From Mallotus nudiflorus (lineage: Eukaryota > Streptophyta > Magnoliopsida > Malpighiales > Euphorbiaceae): a stretch of 64,000 bases of DNA. Numbering within the stretch: the first letter of the stretch is position 1; every line of letters starts with the position of its first letter. Below are positions 49,306 to 61,602 of the stretch, piece after piece. The notes under the pieces are model-generated. The model searched no databases, had not been told where the DNA came from, and saw only the letters and a list, made by a program, of their open reading frames with translations. The position numbers and the translations under genes are program-made. The stretch spans positions 2,046,001-2,110,000 of the forward strand of contig CANTUR010000126.1 of assembly GCA_947683625.1 (NCBI GenBank), written 5' to 3'.

Positions 49306-50606
49306 TGAAAGAGTCCTATAGGGGGGGTGAATAGGACTATCGAACAAAAATGGAAAATTAAAGGAATTATTTGCAATAAGTGAGTAAGAGTAGAGAAGGA
49401 AGAATGAAAAACACAAATATTTAAGGAGTTCGGATTCACAAATAATCCTACGTCTCCACCTAACTTATCCCCATGTTAGGATTTTTTAATCACCCACAAT
49501 CTTATTAACAAGATTAAGAATACACAAGAGTTTTATGGCTCACTCTTACAACCTTACAATCTTGAGTTTTCAAGGCTCACTCAAAAACCAAATTCCCAAG
49601 TGTTTTAATGGCTAAACACTTAAACCAATTCCTTTAGAATAGAATCTCACTTCCCATTTTCTAAACCTAGAAAATAGAAGAATAAGAATGTCTATTCTAA
49701 TCACTCACCAACTCTCATAAGAGTTATAAACAAAGAATTTTTCAAAAGAAAGTTTTAGAGCTCAATTGAATGTTTAAGAAAATGATGAATGATGCACAAG
49801 TTTTCTTAACCTCTCAATTGAATTCTAAGTTGTGTTTATATAGGAAAAAACTCAAAAATGTATTTTTTGGATGTATCAATCATGTCTCCAATGTTTATAA
49901 TTGATTTTGAATCAATTCTTGGACTTATGGCAGCTCAAGGGCTGCTCACGAGTGAACAGTGCTCGTGAGGTGTGAAATTATAGCTGTTGTATTCAAAAAT
50001 TTCCATTGGAATTTTGTTAAGGGTCTTCTCATGATCAGGTCATGAGCCACCAGCTCGTGAGGAGCATTGCCATCTTTTGGCAAAAATGTGCTCCAAATGC
50101 TCCATTGATGGACTACTCATGACCACTTCTAAAGATGCTTATGAACAGGATTGAAGACAATCGATTCAGCAAAAAATTTCTTTATAAAATTGTAGATAAT
50201 TGTCTTATCTTTCCTTAAAACTTTGAATCACCTCATTTTGACATCTTTATCTCAAGATATTGCTGAAATACCAAGAGTTGTGCAAATTGAAATGCAAGCT
50301 GTATATGATGACTTCGACTAAATATTTTCATACCCAAATGAATTTGGATTTTGATAAGAAAGTACAATTTGGAAAGCTTAATATGTCTACTTCAAAATTT
50401 AAGAAGCTCATTTTCTCATTTAAGAGCTCTAAATATGTCAAAAGCCTTCTTCAATCTCAGAGGTTCAATCAGCCCAAAAAGTCACTATTCATCCAAAAGT
50501 GTATATGCTTGGTATATAATTCCCTACACACTTAATTGAAATTATTAGTATAAAAATTATTTATCAAATTCCAAAATTAGGAGTTTGATCATGCAAATGG
50601 TCAACA
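49306..50606 (+). mobile_element. TG...CA element with 5-bp target duplication, probable solo LTR (copy A)
   Basis: A 1301-bp insertion starting TGAAAGAGTCCTATAGGGGG and ending AATGGTCAACA, flanked by perfect AACTC copies (49301-49305 and 50607-50611). Excising it restores the pol frame. TG...CA ends with a 5-bp duplication are the signature of an LTR. There is no internal second LTR or coding region, so it is read as a solo LTR of an unnamed family. It is homologous to copy B at 57,786-58,888. Open frames at 50260-50539 inside it have no recognised domain. Confidence 0.8.
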
Positions 50607-53384
50607 AACTCCTATTTCTCAAGCTCTATATAGAATGGCTCTAGTAGAATTGAAAGAATTGAAGGTGAAATTGCAAGATTTACTTAATAAAGGCTACATT
50701 AGACCTAGTGTATCACCTTAAGGAGCACAAGTTTTATTTATGAAAAAGAAGGATGGTACCATGAGATTATGCATTGATTATAGTCAGCTAAATAAAGTGA
50801 CCATTCGCAACAAGTATCCATTGCTATGGATTAATGACTTATTTGATTAGCTGCAAGGAGCTAGAGTATTTTTAAAGAATGACTTGAGATCTGGGTATCA
50901 CTAGCTAAAGATTAACAAAACAGATGTGCCTAAAATAACATTTAGAACCCGATGTGGGCATTGTGAATTCCTAGTAATGCCATTTGGGTTAACTAATGCT
51001 CTTATTGCATTTATGGATTTGATGAACAAAGTTATTTGGATAACTTTATCATTGTGTTCATTGATGATGTTTTGGTGTATTCATGGTCAAAGGAAGTGCA
51101 TGTTAAGCATTTGAGGATTGTATTACAGATTTAAGGGATAAACAACTATAAGCGAAGTTTAGCAAATATGAATTATGTCTAGAAAAAGTGGTATTTCTGA
51201 GGCATGTCATCTCAATAGAGGGAGTGTATATTGATCCTAAGAAGATTAAAGCAATTCTCAATTGGAAACCACCTACAGTATGCATGAGGTGCATAGTTTT
51301 CTGTGGTTAGTAGGTTACTACATAAGATTTGTGTAGAACTTCTCCATCATTGCTTCACCTTTAACCAAACTGCTAAGGAAGAATGTGAAGTTTATCTTGC
51401 ATGAAGAATGTCAAGATAGTTTTGATAGATTAAAGGCATGTTTAACTTCAGCACCAATGTTGACACTCCCAGTGATAGGGCTATAATATGTTGTATACAG
51501 TGATGTATAAAGAAATGGCTTGCATTGTGTATTAATGCAATAAGGTAAAGTGATAGCATAAGCTTCTCGATAGTTAAGGCCACAGAATTGAACTATCCTA
51601 CACATAACGTAAAGTTAGCAGCAATCATTTTTTCTTTGAAGATTTGAAGACATTACTTATATGGTGAGAAGTGTTAGATTTTCACATATCATATGAGCTT
51701 GAAGTATATAATAAGTCAAAAAGAGTTAAACTTGAGGCAAAGAAGATGGATTGAGCTTTTAAAAGATTATGATTTTACCATTGAATGTCATCCAAGGAAA
51801 GCTAATATGGTAGCATATGCACTTAGCAAGAAATCCTTAAGTAACTTATCTTATATTCAAACTATGCGAATTCCATTATTACTTGAGTTGAGGGCATTGA
51901 ATGTGGAGTTAGCTCAAGGTGAAAAAGGAGCATTTCTTGCTACTTTGAAAGTTTGACCAATGTTGATTGATAGAGTTAGGGAGGCATAGGGTTAGGATGA
52001 ACAAATGGTGAAGATCAAAGAGCAAGTCCAGTAGGGTAACAAAGTAGACTTTGCAATCTTAAAAGATAGTACATTATTATATGGGGGTAAATTATATGTA
52101 CCAAATGTTTAAGTTTTTAAAAGGGAGATAATGGAGGAAGCACATAACTCGGCATATGCTATGCATCCTGGAAGTACCAAAATGTACCATTCTTTAAAAG
52201 ATAACTATTAATGGTTAGGGATGAAGAAAGACATTACAAAGTTTATGGCTAGATATTTGATTTGCTAATAAGTTAAAGTAGAACATTAACACCCAATGGG
52301 AACATTGTAACCTCTTCCTATTCCTGAATGGAACTGGGAGCATATTATGATGGATTTTGTAATTGGATTTCCTAGAAAATTAGCAGAGACATAATGCAGT
52401 TTAGGTAATTGTTGATCAACTCACTAAATTAGCTCACTTTTTACCTGTGAAAGCAAGTTACTCACTAGATAAACTTGCTGAAATCTATATTAGAGAAGTG
52501 GTTAGATTGTATAGTATTCCATTTTCTATTGTATCATATCGGGATCCAAGATTTACATTTAGATTTTAGCCAAGTTTATAACATGCTTTAAGTACTAAGT
52601 TAAGGTTTAGTATAAATTTTCATCCCCAAACAGATGGTCAATTAGGGAGGATAATCCAGACATTAGAAGACATGCTTTAAACTTGTGTTATGGAATTGTA
52701 AGGTAGTTGGGATAAACATTGATGGAATTTACTTACAACAACACCTTTCATTCAAGTTTGAGAATGACACCTTATGAAGCACTATATGGTAGGAAGTGTA
52801 GAACTCCAATTTGTTAGGATGAAGTTGGGGAAAGATAATTAGTTGGTCTAAAAATTATACAAATGACAATAAATAAGATTCTAGTTAATTAAAGATCGAC
52901 TAAAAGAAGCCCAAGATAAACAAAAAGAGTTATGTAAACTTAAAAAGGGAACCAATTGAATACATTGTGGGTGACAAGTTCTTCCTAAAGATTTCACATT
53001 GGAAAGGAGTCTTACGGTTTGGTAAAAGGGGAAAACTAAGCCCTAGGTATATTGGTCCATATAAGGTGATTGAGAGGGTTGGTCAAGTAGCTTATAGTTT
53101 GGCCTTACCTCCAAAATTGTTTTAAATTCATAATTTTTCCATTTGTCAATGTTGAGGAGCTATACAAGTTATCCTAGTCACCTTTTGCAAGCCCAACCCA
53201 TAGAATTTAAAAAAAAAACTTATCTTTTGAAGAAGAGCTAATTACAATTATTGCTAAGGAAACCAAAGTGTTGAGAAATAAAATTATACCTTTGGTGAAA
53301 GTGCTGTGGAAACACCATGGGAGAGAGGAAGCTACTTGGGAGCAAAAGGAAGACATGGGAAACCAATACCCTCATTTATTTTAA
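50607..53384 (+). pseudogene. Tekay-like pol: RT, RNase H, integrase, chromodomain-like tail
   Basis: RT lies at 50,612-51,150 (LQDLLNKGYIRPSVSP; MRLCIDYSQLNKVTIRNKYP; CEFLVMPFGLTNA), with its catalytic loop lost to a frameshift near 51,050. RNase H is at about 51,250-51,960 (RQRRWIELLKDYDFTIECHP). Integrase is at about 52,080-53,150 (HPGSTKMYHSLKDNY; EWNWEHIMMDFVIGFPRK; MTPYEALYGRKCRTPI; GPYKVIERVGQVAYSLALPP). The C-terminal block KETKVLRNKIIPLVKVLWKH, then REEATWEQKEDM and YPHLF, ends at TAA 53382-53384. It has the form of a chromodomain, which in this group can guide insertion to heterochromatin. It is riddled with stops. Confidence 0.85.
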
Positions 53385-53395
53385 CTCAATTTCCT

Positions 53396-53409
53396 AAGGT
53401 GGGGAGAAT
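53396..53409 (+). promoter_or_regulatory. Polypurine tract of Tekay-like element
   Basis: AAGGTGGGGAGAAT directly precedes the LTR start TGTCACA. Confidence 0.85.
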
Positions 53410-56257
53410 TGTCACATTTGTACCCTAATTCTTAGTACATTTATATTCAATATGTATTATATGTATGTGTGTGTGTGTGTGTATTGATTTAATTTAAGTA
53501 AAATTTAGCATATATATAGATATAATTATATAGGAAAGGGCTTAATTGTAGTAAATAATTGTCCTTGATTAAACAATTGAAAACTTGAGGATTTATAGGT
53601 AACTTAAATATTTTATTAAGGACCAAAAGGATTATTTTACATATTATTGAGTTATTTTTTGGGTATATCGTAAGGAGCTACCATAGAAACAAAGAAAGAA
53701 AATTAAAAAAAAAAAGGAAAAGAGGGCTGCTTCATTTCCTTTTATAGAAGTTAAAATTTTAAGCAAAATTTAAGATTTAAAGTACAATTAAGGCTATAAT
53801 CTTCATCCTAGAAGACTTTGGTAATTGATTTGGTAAGTAATTTTAGTGTTTTGGTTAATTTAATTCAAGGTTCTTAAGTTGCAGATTTTAGGTTCTTAAA
53901 GTCTGGTTTATTAGTCTCTATAATTTAATAATATATTGAGCTAGAAATATCCAAATTAAGTGTTATTTGATAATCTAGTTTGAATAATTATCTAAAATTT
54001 ATACTCTTTGATCTTGATATAATTCAATCTCTATATTAGGGTAATAAGAGAAAATATTTTATTGCTCGGTCTATTAATTTCTTTGAGCTGGTTATAATTC
54101 ATTTTATTTAACTCCATTTGTGGGTGTCTAATTGGTGTGAAATTTTTATAGCATGTTCTAGACATATAGAACTAAGATTGATTAAAAGTTTAGCCAAAAA
54201 TTCCTTTTCTATAAGTCCTAGCAATTTTTCAAATTCAACTATGAAAGTAAGCCATTTTGATTATGTGAACTAGGTTTACAGAGTTCATGAATTAAAACTA
54301 GTTTAAATACTTTGGGTATATCTTGAGCTAGGAAACTTAAATTTTAATTTATTTTGATTTTAAATTTTTTTGAAAGAGTTCTCTAAAACTTTATAGTTTT
54401 GGTGAAGATCTAATTATGTTTTAATAGTGGTCTAACAGACCAATACTTTATATTGCTCAATATGTCTGAGTAAGTGAGCTACTTGTAATATGACCTTTAT
54501 AATTCTATTTGTGGTTATTTAATGAAAATAAAATTTTTATTGAAGTACTAGACACAAAGACCTAGGTCTGGTTAAAATTTGAGGTTAAAATTCTTTTTCT
54601 ACAAGTTACAAAGATTTTTTTTTTAAATTTAGGTATGAAAATAGCTATTTTAGAGTCCATCAAGTTGATTTGTAGAATTGACCTTAATTGCATTTTATAC
54701 AAATCATTTGGGGGCTGCATGGTTAGAGTAGCATATTGGTTCATTATATTTCATTTATAAATGAAATTGTATCTATTAGGTGCTAGAAAAGGCAAGGGCA
54801 GTGCAAGTGCAAGTTAAGCAAATTTGGTGAACCAGGTTTGTATATTTATAGGTTGTTTTGGTGAGTAAATGTTCAAGCTTTTTAAATATTTTTATAATAG
54901 GAAGAAAATGATTTTTTAATAATGTTTTGTGAATTTGAATTTATATGTAATAAATGTTTCAATTCAGTTTGGTTACTACTTGAATTACTTAAAGTATTTA
55001 AGCTTTTAAACAATAATAGTTTCAAGTGTGCAAGTTAATTGTATTATTAATACATGCTTTGTTTTGTAACCTAATTTGAAGTCATACTATTTACTTGGTG
55101 ATTTAAATAAATTTATGTTCTACATGGTTTCTCTCTTCTTTGAAATATGATAAAGATTGTTTGATTTTGAATGCTTATTAAACCATAAATGTGATAATAT
55201 TATTTTGATTGATTATTTTATGAAAATGGAATTTGGATTTGAGTATTACCAACCTATATGAGTTGTGTAAATGAGCTAGGGTGATATATACATATTTGAA
55301 ATTGTGTTGGTTGTTATTGCACAATAAAAAATAAGGCACTTGATTGCAAAACAGTGAAGAGAGAAAGGTCATTTCGTGCTAATATAGTTGAAGGGTTAGC
55401 CTTCAAGTGTGCCTAGAGAGTGAGTTTGTGATGGCTTGTATGTTATGGTTGGGTTGTGACACTAATTATAGGGATAGTTAATACATGTGAAATGTTATAT
55501 TAATTTTTTAAAAACGGCATGTGTTTTAATTGGTTATGCTTTACATAAGTTTGAAAGTGAGAAAGGATTTAATGTTTTAACTAGATTATAATATGATTTC
55601 AAATACTCTATTATTATCGTTTGAGAAGTTAAATGTGTTTGTTTTTAACCAAATTATTTTCTACTTGATATATCTATTCAATGAGTATTTTTATACTCAT
55701 TTTACTCTATTTTATAAATGTTTTCAGATAGTAGGGCTTAATAGTTGGTGGATAGAGTTAAGTGAGTGTGAATAAAAGTTTCAGAATAAGGTTGGCCAGC
55801 ATCCTCGTTAGAGAAGGCTTGTTCCTTTATTTATTAAGCTTGTTATAGAGGTATTGTAAAAGAATATATTTTTAAGTTTAAATAATGGTGGCTAACTTAT
55901 ATGTAATATAACTGTTTGGAAATGTAACTTAATATTATCTTAATAATGTTTTTACTATTATGTTTTTAGTTTACAAAGATTATTATCAATTTATACATAT
56001 TTTACTATTCATAAATATGAATCTACTATTCATAAATATGTATGTGTACTAATTTTACTATTTATAAATACATATTATTTTAAAAATTTCTTATTCTTTA
56101 AATGTAATATATGAATAAGATTAAACTTTTACAAGAGATTAATTTAAATCCTTTTCCAAATTTAATGATATTTATAATATATTTAGACTAAATTAAATAG
56201 TTTGTTAATGGTTGGATTTAAATGTATATCTCAGTTTATGTGAGACGGGGTGTGACA
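53410..56257 (+). repeat. 3' LTR of Tekay-like element
   Basis: 2848 bp, starting TGTCACATTTGTACCC and ending GGGGTGTGACA. It holds a (TG)n run at 53,465-53,482. No gene is seen inside it. Confidence 0.9.
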
Positions 56258-56569
56258 TATACAATAGGAAATTACATCAATTAAAGATTCTTTATTATAT
56301 GAATTAAGGCTTTATATAGGAATTAAGTTGAATTATTTCCTATGCATGAAAATTTTTTATATATTATTTTCATTTTTATTTCCTTTATAGTTTTATTTTA
56401 GTACCACAAAACATTTATCATCAAACACATATCATGATTTGCTTTCTGTTGTGTCCACTTTCCCTATATTAGTTCATAAAATTTTTTTCTTTTATTTCCT
56501 ATTTAGTTTTAGTTCATAACAATTTGCTAGTTTGATTTTCTTTTCTTAATAACATTATTATTTGTTTGA

Positions 56570-56719
56570 AAAAAAATTGAGTCTTTCATTCATTAAATTG
56601 AGGAATATTTGAGAGAAGAGAAAAGTATGTTCATTGTATTAAGTGTGCAATATTATATATACAAGAAGATAAGAATACTATAGATATAACAAATATAGCA
56701 AACGTAGTTATATTTAATA
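56570..56719 (-). repeat. 3' LTR remnant of truncated copia
   Basis: On the minus strand, GGTTAGGGGG (polypurine tract) is followed by TATTAAATATAACTACG. This resembles a TGTTAAATATAAC LTR start with G changed to A. The far boundary is not defined. Confidence 0.45.
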
Positions 56720-56918
56720 CCCCCTAACCAAATAAGCTCAAGGCTATAAAGGTTGAAGCTGAAGCTTATCTCTAATGAAAAGAAAGGTAGATTTTAGGAG
56801 TGGCTTGGTCATAATATTAGCGAGTTGATCTGTGGAACACACTAAACGAACTTGTAATTGATTTGCAGCCACTTATTCTTGAATGAAATGGAAAATGTTG
56901 AATTGGATGAAATGAAGA

Positions 56919-56933
56919 CCCCCCCCCCCCCCC
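56919..56933 (+). repeat. C15 homopolymer
   Basis: Fifteen consecutive C within the RNase H part of the copia relic, breaking its frame. Confidence 0.9.
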
Positions 56934-57785
56934 AAATATCACCCAAAATTGGGGAATGTTATTAATCTAAACACCTAACTCTTGAAAAAGCTTGGATAAC
57001 CAATGAAGTTCAACTGAAACATTGGCAATGGCTTTGAACTTAGACTTAGTTGATGACTGTGTGATAGTTGATTATTTTTTTAAGTGCCAACTATTAAATT
57101 ATGTCCTAGATAAATCAAATGACCACCCGTGGATCAATGATTATCTAAACTACTAGCCCAATCAACATTAATAAAGGCAAATAATTTAAATGAAGGGGAC
57201 TTAGAAATCAATATGGCAGCATTACAAATACCTTTTAAATATCTAAGAAGATGTTTTAAAGCTTATAAATGATGTTAAGTAGGAGAATGCATGAATTGAG
57301 AGAGCTTGTTTACTGCAAAGCTTACATCAAGTCTGGTGAAGGTGATATACTATAAAGAGCCACAACATTAATGGTACTTGATAGCTTTATTGGCTGGTAA
57401 TAATAATTGATCAATAACAAACTGAACAAATGAGGGGTTGCTTCCTGTGATGACAATGTCATCAACATAAACAAGAATGAAATAAGATAGTTTGCCATTG
57501 CTATATATGAAGAGAGAAGAATATGCATGTGAGCCAACAAACCCAAGAGAAATTAAATAACCATTAAGTTTTTAAAACTAAGCACGAGGTGCTTGTTTAA
57601 GGCCATATAAGGATCTTTTTTAACTTGTAAACTTAATGGGTAAAGGTATAATTAATAAACCTTGAAAGTTGTGCCATGTACATTGTTTCATTTACATCCC
57701 CATGTAAAAATGCATTACTTGCATCCAATTATTGTATATGCCAAGACTTTAATGTTGCAATAGAAAGAACAATTCGAATTGTTAT

Positions 57786-58888
57786 TAAAAATGCCTTAAA
57801 GGGGGGAGGGGTGAATAAGGATAATAACGGTTTTATGGAAATTAAAAGGAAATTTAATTCTTAAATAAGAATTAAAATAAAATAGAGAAGAAGAACAATG
57901 AACGTAAGTATTTACGGAGTTTAGATTCTCAATAATCCTACGTCTCCACCTAACTTATCCCCATGTTATGATTTTCAATCTCACACAATCTTATTCAGAA
58001 TATTTGAGATTATATAAGAGTTTGAGGCTCACTCATTCAACCTTAAACAATCAAGAGTTTTAAGGCTAACTCTTTAACCAATTCCCAAGTATTTTAATGG
58101 CTAAACACTTAAACCAATTCCACTAGAAATATACCTCACTTCCCTTCTAATCTATCCTAAGAATTAGATGAAGATGAAGTCATATTTCTAACACATAACG
58201 AACTCTTATAAGAGTTAAACACATACAAGAATTTGATAGATAGAAAGTTGATGCTCAATTGAATGCTTGGAGAGTTTTTGATAATCAAAGTGTGTGACTT
58301 GTTAAGAATGAAAACTCTAAAGCATTTATAAATATTGAGCTTTAATATTATGGTTTTTTAAGCCAATTATTATATCCCTAACATCTTTAAGCTTTGGTTA
58401 ACTCAAATTTGACTTATTTCTATCAAAACACCATTCACAATAATAAGGAGCATGTCTTGGCTAGTGAGGATCGATTTGAGAGTTATTGCCTTTGAAATGA
58501 GCTTGAATTTGCCTATTGGAGGTTGTTTAACCTACCCTCATGAGCTACTCATGATCGTGAGGGCAGCTCATGAGTAGCATTACCTTATTGAGCCTAAATG
58601 ACTTAAAAATGGGTAGTAATAGGGACAGCTCATGATAAGCTTATGAAGGGCTCATGAGGGTAATCTTGTAAGTCTAAAAATGTGCATTTTAACTTTTAAT
58701 TACTTCAAATATATTGAGTATATGTATAGGATAATATCCTTCAACGAAATACACTTTTGTGGAGTATTTCATATCTCTGGACTTTAAACAAAATGAATTA
58801 AGTTCCTACACACTTAAAAGAAATTATTAGTGACTTAAATTGTTTGTCAAAGTCAAAATTAGGAGTTTGATTATGCAAATGGTCAACA
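57786..58888 (+). mobile_element. Probable solo LTR of the same family (copy B)
   Basis: It is homologous along its length to 49306-50606. Shared blocks include GGGGTGAATA, AATCCTACGTCTCCACCTAA, TTTTAATGGCTAAACACTTA, TAGGAGTTTGAT and ATGCAAATGGTCAACA. The start is TAAAAATGCC (from TG) and the end is TCAACA. Flanks GTTAT (57781-57785) and ATTAT (58889-58893) match at 4 of 5. Its excision rejoins the copia RT frame on the minus strand (LKP, then ITIRIVLS). Confidence 0.75.
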
Positions 58889-60870
58889 ATTATGGTTTGA
58901 GAACTAAACTAAATGTGTCAGTGTAGTATAAACCATGCTACTGTGTGTAACCCTTGACAACAAGGCAAGCTTTTAATTGCTTGATAGTACCATTAGCATG
59001 TCTTTTAATCTTATAAATCTAGCAGTTGCCAACAATATTAGCATTAGAAGGTAGAGGGACAAGCTCCCAGGTGTTTATGCGATATAATGAAGCCATTTCA
59101 TTTTTCATTGTTATTTGCCATTCTTGATGTTTAATAGCTTGAGTGAATAAATTTGGTTAAATGGATGGGATTTTTTTGGCAAGGTGGGTTTCTTTTCTTA
59201 TTTTTATGAAAGTGGATGGTCTTAGTTGCATTGGGTATTGATGAGTTACAGGTTGGGGCTATTATGTTTCGGTAAGGATGGGTTGTGATTGTTAGTTAGA
59301 TATAGGTAAGTCAATGAAAAGGTGTAAACCATTAGGATTGAATAATTGATGGAAAGCTGGAGAAATGGCATTTGGTTGTGTCTTAAATAGGAGATGAGGT
59401 GTGGTTAGTGGTAAAGCAAGAGATAAGGATAAGGTGTGAGGGTTACGAAAATTTGAAGGTAGAGATTAAGGTGAAGTTGGTAAGGGAGAAGTGATAAGGG
59501 TAAGTGGAATTGATGAGGATGAAGAGATTTTAGTTAGAGAACAGGATAAAGATGAATATGAGATAGAATTCATACCTGAATAAAAGTCCATGGAGCAAGT
59601 GGTTTAGGACATTGGCATGGTATGTTGTAACCAAGGAGTTGGAGTTATAGTAGGACTTGTGGTGGATAAGGATGTGGACACCTATTAAAATAGAAATTGT
59701 TGCTCATCATATTTAACATGCCTAGCCATGTATATTCGACCAGTATCTTTATCTAGACAATGGTAACCATGGTAATGAGTAGAATATCCAAGGAAAACAT
59801 ATTGTTTACTGCGAAAAGAAAATTTATGATGATTATAGGGACACAGTAAAGGATAAATAGAACAACCAAAAACTTTGAAAAAGTTGAAATTTGGTATTTA
59901 TGATAGAGCAATTGATATAGAATCTCATTATTAAGAGATTTAGAGCGCATGCTAATTAAATAAGTAGCAGTCTTAAAAGGATATTGCCATTATTTAATGG
60001 TGCTCTAGAATGTCCAAGAAGTGTAAAACCAATATCAACAATATGTCTAATTTTTCATTCAGCAATGCCATTTTATTTGTGTGTATGTGGACAAGCTAAT
60101 CTATAGAGAATGCCAATGGACTTAAAGTGTGTGAATAATGGGCAAAATTCACCACCCCAAAATTTAAATTGAAAGATTTAATGAAGTGACTAAATAGGTT
60201 TTCCACAAAGGCTTGAAATTGAAGAAAATAGAAGTACCAACACTTTTATTTTTAAGAGGAAATAACCATGTAAATAAAGTAAAATCATTAATAAAAATAA
60301 GAAAGTATTTTTCTCCAATAGAAGAATTAAGAGGAGCAAGGCCCCAGACATTAGCATGAATCAACTCTAATGGATGATAACTTATATTATTTGTGGATGG
60401 TAACGAATTTTGATGAAGTTTCCTAAACAACAAGCATGATAGGTGTTTGAAGAATCACTTTTAGTAGAACATGACAATTGAAACTGATTAACTAGATGTT
60501 GATCAATAGTGTTATTTGGATGTCCCATATAAGTATGCCAAGTTTCTAAATTTGCTAGATAAGCTATCACCACAAAAGAGGAAGGAATGCTTAAATGCAG
60601 CTTGTAAAGTCCTAATTCACTTGTTCCTTTGAGAGGTGGTTGTTTGTTTATAAATCCTTAATAAGAAAATGGTTAAAGTAAAACTCAAAATAGCAATTAT
60701 TATCATGACAAAGTTTCTTAACCAAAAGTAAAGGTTTAGTATTTTTAGTACATGTAAGATATTGGTGAAGATGGTAGCTTACCTGAACCAACATGAGATA
60801 TGGTTAAATTATTTCCATTGCCAACAATGACTTTATCATTACCTTTGTGCTCAATGCTACTGCAACCTAC

Positions 60871-61420
60871 CTCTGGTCTTAGTGAGGTTGCCACTTATGC
60901 ACTTTCATGGGAAGGTTTCTTCATTGTTATTGGTACTCTGCTACTCTTTTTTGTTTGTTTTTTCTTCTCCTTTTAACTCATCATTTGTATCACTGCTTCT
61001 TACAACAATCTAATAAATGAGCAACTGCTAACATGTAGATGATAAATTGAAATTTAGTTGTTTAAGTGAGGTTCTAATAATTTATGGATTTCACATTTTC
61101 TGGGTTTTTTAGATTTAGGGATTTCATGTTTTTTATTTTTGAATTTGACTTTTTTTGTTGCAGTGTGGTTTAAGAGTGGGATCCACAATCCATGTAAGTA
61201 AAACAACTCTTCAATTGTGGGTCCTAGCTACCATATAGACAAAAGTTAACATTCAAAACAAATAGGGTTTCTGTGTGGGGGGTAAAACTTCTAAGGGGGT
61301 ATTTGCACCTTTTCCCTTCTTTTTTTTAATGCATTTCCTTTATAATAAATTAAAAGCAATGCTAACCTAGGTTAGCCATGCTTTTTTTTGCTAGAAAAGA
61401 CAATTATGTTATTTTAGGTG
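60871..61420. other. Intergenic sequence, no gene seen
   Basis: T-rich tracts and short pyrimidine runs. No coding or RNA signal. Confidence 0.45.
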
Positions 61421-61564
61421 GAGAATGATGGTTATATATTAAAAATTTAATACTGTACCGGCATATACAGTGTTAATAATTTTTATATATATATTATGAT
61501 ATTTTACGAGTTGATATGTATTTAAAACCTATTTTAATTATTGTGTATTATTTACAGTTCTTTA

Positions 61565-61602
61565 CATAAAATTTTCCCGAGACTTTCATTTTCGGGGAAA
61601 TT
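61565..61602. repeat. Imperfect hairpin
   Basis: AAAATTTTCCCGA and TCGGGGAAATTTT can pair around an ACTTTCATTT-type loop, leaving one bulge. Confidence 0.6.

Larger units (their letters stand above)
44401..56257 (+). mobile_element. Tekay/Del-like chromovirus Ty3/gypsy retrotransposon, degenerate, with nested solo LTR
   Basis: The 3' LTR (53410-56257) starts TGTCACA and ends TGTGACA. The 5' LTR (44401-47269) is homologous over nearly its whole length and ends TGTGACA just before a tRNA-Met primer site. The order is gag, protease, RT, RNase H, integrase, then a chromodomain-like tail. Flanking 5-mers are AATAC (44396-44400) and TATAC (56258-56262), matching at 4 of 5. Without the nested 1.3-kb insertion the element is about 10.55 kb, normal for this lineage. 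Stops and frameshifts are dense. Confidence 0.85.
56720..60870 (-). pseudogene. 5'-truncated Ty1/copia pol relic, interrupted by solo LTR copy B
   Basis: Read on the minus strand from about 60,870: a protease remnant (NDKVIVGNGNNLTISHVGSG), the GAG-pre-integrase region (NLETWHTYMGHPNNTIDQHL), integrase (ELIHANVWGLAPLNSSIGEK; FINDFTLFTWLFPLKNKS), and RT up to VLKP at the right edge of the insertion. RT resumes after it (IRIVLSIATLKSWHIQ; LDASNAFLHGDVNETVYM; ILVYVDDIVITGSNP with intact YVDD near 57,455). RNase H follows (AANQLQVRLVCSTDQLANIM) to about 56,740. Gag, primer site and 5' LTR are missing. A C15 run (56,919-56,933) sits in RNase H. Stops are frequent. Confidence 0.8.

Noticed and set aside
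50260..50539. Two overlapping short open frames in solo LTR copy A
   Set aside because: No domain, no counterpart in copy B, and they lie in a non-coding LTR.
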